From positions 124,001 to 188,000 of the forward strand of contig JAMFRO010000084.1 of assembly GCA_026224825.1 (NCBI GenBank): a stretch of 64,000 nucleotides of DNA. The letters run 5' to 3'. A model generated the notes under the pieces. The model was given only the letters and a program-made list of their open reading frames with translations. It was not told the origin of the DNA and ran no database searches. The position numbers and the translations under genes are program-made. This stretch comes from a bacterium. GTDB lineage: Bacteria; Pseudomonadota; Alphaproteobacteria; Acetobacterales; Acetobacteraceae. Of this stretch, positions 63,310-64,000 are shown piece after piece (position 1 is the stretch's first letter; every line of letters begins with the position of its first letter).

Positions 63310-64000
63310 GCCCGGCGCGCCGCCGGGTTGGCATTAAGCATGTTGTTGCGACGCTTGGCGTGTCGGAGCGTTTTGCCTGCCGCATGATTGGGCAGCACCG
63401 CACCACGCAGCGTTTGGTGCGCAAGACCGCTGATGACGAAGCGGCGCTGACGGCGGACATCATCGAACTGGCGCGGCAGTATGGCCGCTACGGCTATCGG
63501 CGCATCACCGCACTTCTGCATCAGGCGGGCTGGGTTGTTAACAAGAAACGCGTGGCGCGCATTTGGCGCAGAGAAGGGCTGAAAGTTCCGCAACGGCAGC
63601 CAAAGCGGGCGCGGCTTTGGCTGAATGAGGCTTCGTGCATGCGGCTCCGTGCTGAGTACCCCAATCATGTATGGTCCTATGATTTTGTCGAGGATCGCAC
63701 GCATGACGGGCGCAAGATCCGGATGCTGAACATCGTCGACGAATTCACCCGCGAGCCACTGGCGATCCGTGTGGCCCGGCGGCTGAATTCCAACGATGTC
63801 ATCGATGTCCTCTCCGATCTGTTCATCCTGCGCGGTGTGCGGGGGCATATACGCTCAGACAATGGGCCTGAGTTCATCGCTAAGGCCGTGCAGGTTTGGA
63901 TCACAGCCGTGGGCGCCCAGACCGCCTATATCACGCCAGGAAGCCCTTGGGAGAACGGCTATATCGAAAGCTTCAATGCCCGGCTGCGCGACGAATTCCT
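63306..64000 (+). CDS. IS3-family transposase OrfB (DDE integrase), partial
   Basis: Not in the ORF track. The frame is open from 63306 to the end. It reads 'LARQYGRYGYRRITALLHQAG', 'NEASCMRLRAEYPNHVWSYD', 'GHIRSDNGPEFIAKAV' and 'PGSPWENGYIESFNARLRDEF', giving the two aspartates and the glutamate of the DDE catalytic triad. It probably begins at a TTG overlapping the OrfA stop (TTGA) or is made by a -1 frameshift from OrfA. The C-terminus lies beyond the window. Confidence 0.92.
   Translation, partial: MSPARRRVGIKHVVATLGVSERFACRMIGQHRTTQRLVRKTADDEAALTADIIELARQYGRYGYRRITALLHQAGWVVNKKRVARIWRREGLKVPQRQPKRARLWLNEASCMRLRAEYPNHVWSYDFVEDRTHDGRKIRMLNIVDEFTREPLAIRVARRLNSNDVIDVLSDLFILRGVRGHIRSDNGPEFIAKAVQVWITAVGAQTAYITPGSPWENGYIESFNARLRDEF

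Larger units (their letters stand above)
62972..64000 (+). mobile_element. IS3-family insertion sequence, right end outside the window
   Basis: Starts near 62972, where integrase homology stops, and carries the two overlapping transposase frames of an IS3-type element. The left boundary is estimated from the break in integrase sequence, because I could not compare both terminal inverted repeats. The element runs past base 64000. Confidence 0.85.

Overview
This is about 64 kb of GC-rich chromosome from an alphaproteobacterium, most likely an Acetobacteraceae/Rhodospirillales member. That placement is an inference from gene orders (yqeY-dnaG-rpoD opposite carA; pcm-tolC-popZ-valS), a hopanoid-associated HpnK homologue, a CarA with an extra N-terminal domain, and Bpt-type leucyltransferase. 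I ran no database search. Most of the window is ordinary core genome. A few AT-rich genes, palindromic repeats and a tRNA-linked integration site at the right edge stand out.

Layout. 1-5.3 kb: lipid A genes (lpxK, cut by the window edge, and an lpxL-type acyltransferase) converge on a yihY gene across a very large nested palindrome; then an alpha/beta hydrolase, a GT87 membrane glycosyltransferase and an RDD protein. 5.3-12 kb: bpt, an AT-rich orphan, a two-gene membrane operon that includes a 24-residue micropeptide absent from the ORF track, purH, an epimerase, and rplM-rpsI with a clear terminator. 12-16 kb: hpnK (apparently CTG-started), DUF1178, grxC and comF, then a methyltransferase and radC. 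16-22.8 kb: a three-gene RND efflux operon with a divergent TetR regulator. 22.7-30 kb: moaA, VOC, a small DUF3553 protein, an RluA-type pseudouridine synthase, GNAT, then the macromolecular-synthesis cluster rpoD-dnaG-yqeY.

30-38 kb: carA with an N-terminal helix-turn-helix-like fusion. An HEPN/MNT (type VII-like) toxin-antitoxin pair is translationally coupled to its stop codon, followed by a repeat-derived hairpin with a T-run, an AT-rich orphan and then carB. greA, ilvA and DUF2726 follow. 38-47 kb: aldo/keto reductase, a tightly overlapped queE-queD-queC operon, a TrmJ-type methyltransferase, cysS with an AT-rich, lengthened 3' end, an M20 peptidase, a frameshifted RraB-like gene, yraN and an AI-2E family transporter. 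47-54 kb: an XRE regulator-sulfurtransferase-metC-DUF4010 operon, a lipoprotein, DUF2189, a nested REP-like palindrome and small membrane or exported proteins. 54-61.4 kb: GNAT, a CgeB-like glycosyltransferase, valS, a PopZ-like protein, tolC and a Pcm-like protein.

61.5-64 kb: tRNA-Cys, a lone Flp pilin gene with a 21-bp tandem duplication in its leader, a 64-nt partial copy of tRNA-Cys (an att-like scar), and an integrase gene truncated by an IS3-family element that runs off the window. The strongest leads are the carA/TA/carB arrangement with the CarA fusion, the tRNA-Cys integration scar with its pilin, the CTG start of hpnK, and the rraB frameshift.
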